This document shows positions 50,469 through 52,512 of a stretch of 52,512 nucleotides of DNA, one piece after another. The position numbers were made by a program, and so were the translations under genes. The notes beneath the pieces were generated by a model, which ran no database searches, had not been told where the DNA came from, and was given only the letters and a program-made list of their open reading frames with translations. The stretch is from Flavobacterium sp. (GTDB lineage: Bacteria; Bacteroidota; Bacteroidia; Flavobacteriales; Flavobacteriaceae). The stretch is from contig JAEUTY010000005.1 of NCBI GenBank assembly GCA_016787805.1, positions 1 through 52,512 on the forward strand, given 5' to 3'. Each line of letters opens with the position of its first letter. The stretch's first letter is position 1.

Positions 50469-52512
50469 TGAAAAAAATATTACTAATCGTATCAGTGTTA
50501 TTTGCATTAGGAAGCCATTCTCAAGTGGTAAATGTAAATACAACAACTTATACAATACCACAATTAGTTACTGATGTTTTATTTGGGTCTGGAGTTGGAG
50601 GAGGCTCTTGTGCGGGAACTATTTCTAATATCACTTGGAGCACAGGAACCAATTTTGGAGGGCCAGCTGGAATCAGTTATTTTACTAATACTAATCCAAA
50701 TTTTCCTTTAAATGCTGGAGTTGTGCTTGTATCAGGTAGCGTTGCAGATGTACCTGGTCCAAACGATACGACGCAAAGTAATGGAACTTGGCCTGGTGAT
50801 ACTCAGTTGTTGAATTATATTCAATTATTAGGGATTGATCCAGGTTTAAATAGTTATAATAATGCTTCAATTTTAGAGTTTGATTTCGTTCCGTTGACCA
50901 ATCAAATGAGTTTTGATTTTATGTTTGCTTCGGAAGAGTATGGAACTTATCAATGTACTTTTTCAGATGCTTTTGCCTTCTTTTTGACTGATGTTACTGC
51001 AGGTACACCATTTACAAATTTGGCTTTAATCCCCAATACAACTACTCCGGTTTCGGTGGTTACTATAAGAAATACGCTTTATAATGGAGGTTGTCCATCG
51101 GTCAACCCCGCTTATTTCGATAAGTATTATTTGTTACCAGAAGGACTTAATCCGAATCTGGCTCCAATTAATTTTAATGGACATACAGTAAAAATGACAG
51201 CGCAATCAGCAGTTGTTCCTAATCACACTTATCATATAAAATTGGTAGTTGCTGATAGAAATGACAGTGCTCTTGATTCAGCAGTTTTTCTCGGTGCAGG
51301 GAGTTTTAATATTGGTCAAGCCAATGTGACTGGAGCAGCGGGAACTGGTTTTGAGGCTTTGACCGATTTTACTATAGCTAATGGTGCTGCATTATGTAAT
51401 CAATCGTGTCGTGATATTCGTGCAGGTAATGCTCCTATTCCAGGAGTTTCTTACCAATGGACCTTGAATGGGGTTAATATCCCTGGTGCAACCAATTACA
51501 CCTATACTGTTTGTGCCCCAGGAACTTATGGAATTGTTATAACATTTCCTTCAGGATGTCAACAGTTAGATGATATGATTATTGAGTATTTACCTGCGAT
51601 GCCTCTATCTAACCCTGTTGATTTGTATAGCGCCACTACTCAATTTGATTTGACGTTGAATACACCTACAATTTTGAATGGTCAAACTCCTACAGATTTT
51701 AATATTAATTATCATAATTCACTCATTGATGCTCAAAATGTGGCCAACATTATTCCTAATCCGACGAATTATACAGGTTTTGATGGTGAGATTATTTATG
51801 TTTCTATTCAAGATGATGCATCAGGTTCGGATTGTAAAGAAACAAGGTCTTTTGTTTTACACATTACCAATCCATTAGCTCCACCTGATTTGGTTGCTTG
51901 TGATGATGCTTCTAATGATGGATCAGAGGTTTTTGATCTAACAATACAAACTCCAATTGTTTTAGGGACTAATAATCCAGCGGATTACACGATTACCTAT
52001 CACATTTCTCAAGCTGACGCTGATAATGATGTTGGCGCTATTCCAAACCCTAATGCATATCCTAGTTTGGCTCCTAGTCCGCAAACTATTTATGTGAGAA
52101 TGGAAAACAACTTGAATCCTGCATCCTATAGTGTGGTAACTTTCCAACTCATTGTGAACGTTCATCCCGTAGCTGGAGTTGATGGCTCAACTACGGTTTG
52201 TGAGACCAGCACCACTGTAATTGATTTGTTTAGTTTAATTACAGGCGAACAACCGGGCGGCGTTTGGACACAAACTTCTGGAACAGGAGGAGTTTTCAAT
52301 GCAGCAGCGGCAACGTATACTCCAGCAGTTGGAGCTACGACAAGCACCTTCACTTATACAGTAACCGGAGTAGCGCCGTGTACTACAGATACAAGTTTGG
52401 CTACAGTAAACATTAACCCACAACCTACAGCTGGAGTTGATGGCTCAACAACGGTTTGCGAGACTAGTACAGCAACGATTGATTTATATAGCTTAATTAC
52501 AGGCGAACAACC
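50469..52512 (+). CDS. Choice-of-anchor-L surface protein (partial, 3' end outside window)
   Basis: From ATG 50469 the frame is open to the window edge (681 codons seen). It begins with a signal peptide (MKKILLIVSVLFALGSHSQ), then the choice-of-anchor-L domain (about 30-275; LVTDVLFGSGVGGGSC, FDFVPLTNQMSFDFMFASEEYGTYQC, DAFAFFLTD, VPNHTYHIKLVVADRNDSALDSAVFLGAGSF). An Ig-like segment (VSYQWTLNGVNIPGATNYTY) and repeats with YHISQADADNDV follow, as in the gene at 7960. From residue 569 an 86-residue repeat begins, opening AGVDGSTTVCETST, and starts again at residue 655. Such proteins normally end in a gliding-motility or Por-type tail, which would lie outside the window. Likely a T9SS-exported adhesin. 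Confidence 0.88.
52172..52512 (+). repeat. 258-bp coding tandem repeat (start of array)
   Basis: GCTGGAGTTGATGGCTCAAC at 52172 returns at 52430 almost unchanged, and the following 80 bases of the second copy match the first with few differences. The array continues beyond the window. Confidence 0.85.

Overview
The window looks like a chromosomal segment of a Flavobacterium-type member of the Bacteroidetes. The DNA is AT-rich. Several proteins end in Por-type (type IX secretion, T9SS) sorting tails. Many lipoproteins carry an SSC or SC lipobox. Promoter -7 boxes of the flavobacterial form TAnnTTTG (often TATATTTG) precede both tRNAs and several genes. Genus is inferred from style of sequence, not from a search.

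Layout. 1-5.9 kb: a TPR-containing sensor histidine kinase (cut by the window edge) overlaps a LytTR response regulator by 4 bases. A secreted protein with 23 copies of a 17-residue repeat and a C-terminal S74-type chaperone domain follows, then a second LytTR regulator paralogous to the first. 5.9-7.9 kb: a candidate structured small RNA, a DUF58 protein, tRNA-Asp, and a small GIY-YIG nuclease gene between two direct repeats that each end in a terminator hairpin. 7.9-17.9 kb: three large secreted surface proteins in tandem, sharing a C-terminal half (DUF11-like, DUF7619-type, T9SS tail) but with different N-terminal halves (Cys-rich repeats; four CUB-like plus three FN3-like domains; short form). 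17.9-34 kb: mostly housekeeping or single genes (DUF456, glycosyltransferase 2, flippase-like membrane protein, RuvC, lipoproteins, HemW, cyclase/arylformamidase-like, GNAT, MmcQ/YjbR, PH/SHOCT protein, SQR-like flavoprotein, DUF4407, leucine-rich T9SS protein, M20 dipeptidase), separated by many intergenic palindromes.

34.1-41.8 kb is the most unusual part. An intact tRNA-Leu(UAG) has a 21-bp exact copy of its 3' end and trailer about 7.6 kb downstream. The interval between the copies has the form of a genomic island with att-like direct repeats, though no integrase is visible. It holds a minus-strand gene row: an 1156-residue protein of unknown function, a 350-residue protein with a caspase/CHAT-like His-Gly and Ala-Cys motif pair, a secreted 219-residue protein one base downstream, and a lipoprotein. 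Next to the distal repeat lies a frameshifted REP-associated transposase (RAYT) between two inverted REP-like palindromes. This island is my best candidate for an undescribed system (possibly a protease plus large partner used in conflict or defence); function is inference only.

42.3-52.5 kb: a fourth DUF7619/T9SS protein with a beta-propeller-like N-terminus, a ChaN/Tiki-like lipoprotein, a membrane-anchored hypothetical protein, a DUF885 lipoprotein, an Nfu-type Fe-S scaffold, and the start of a large choice-of-anchor-L surface protein whose 86-residue tandem repeats run off the window.
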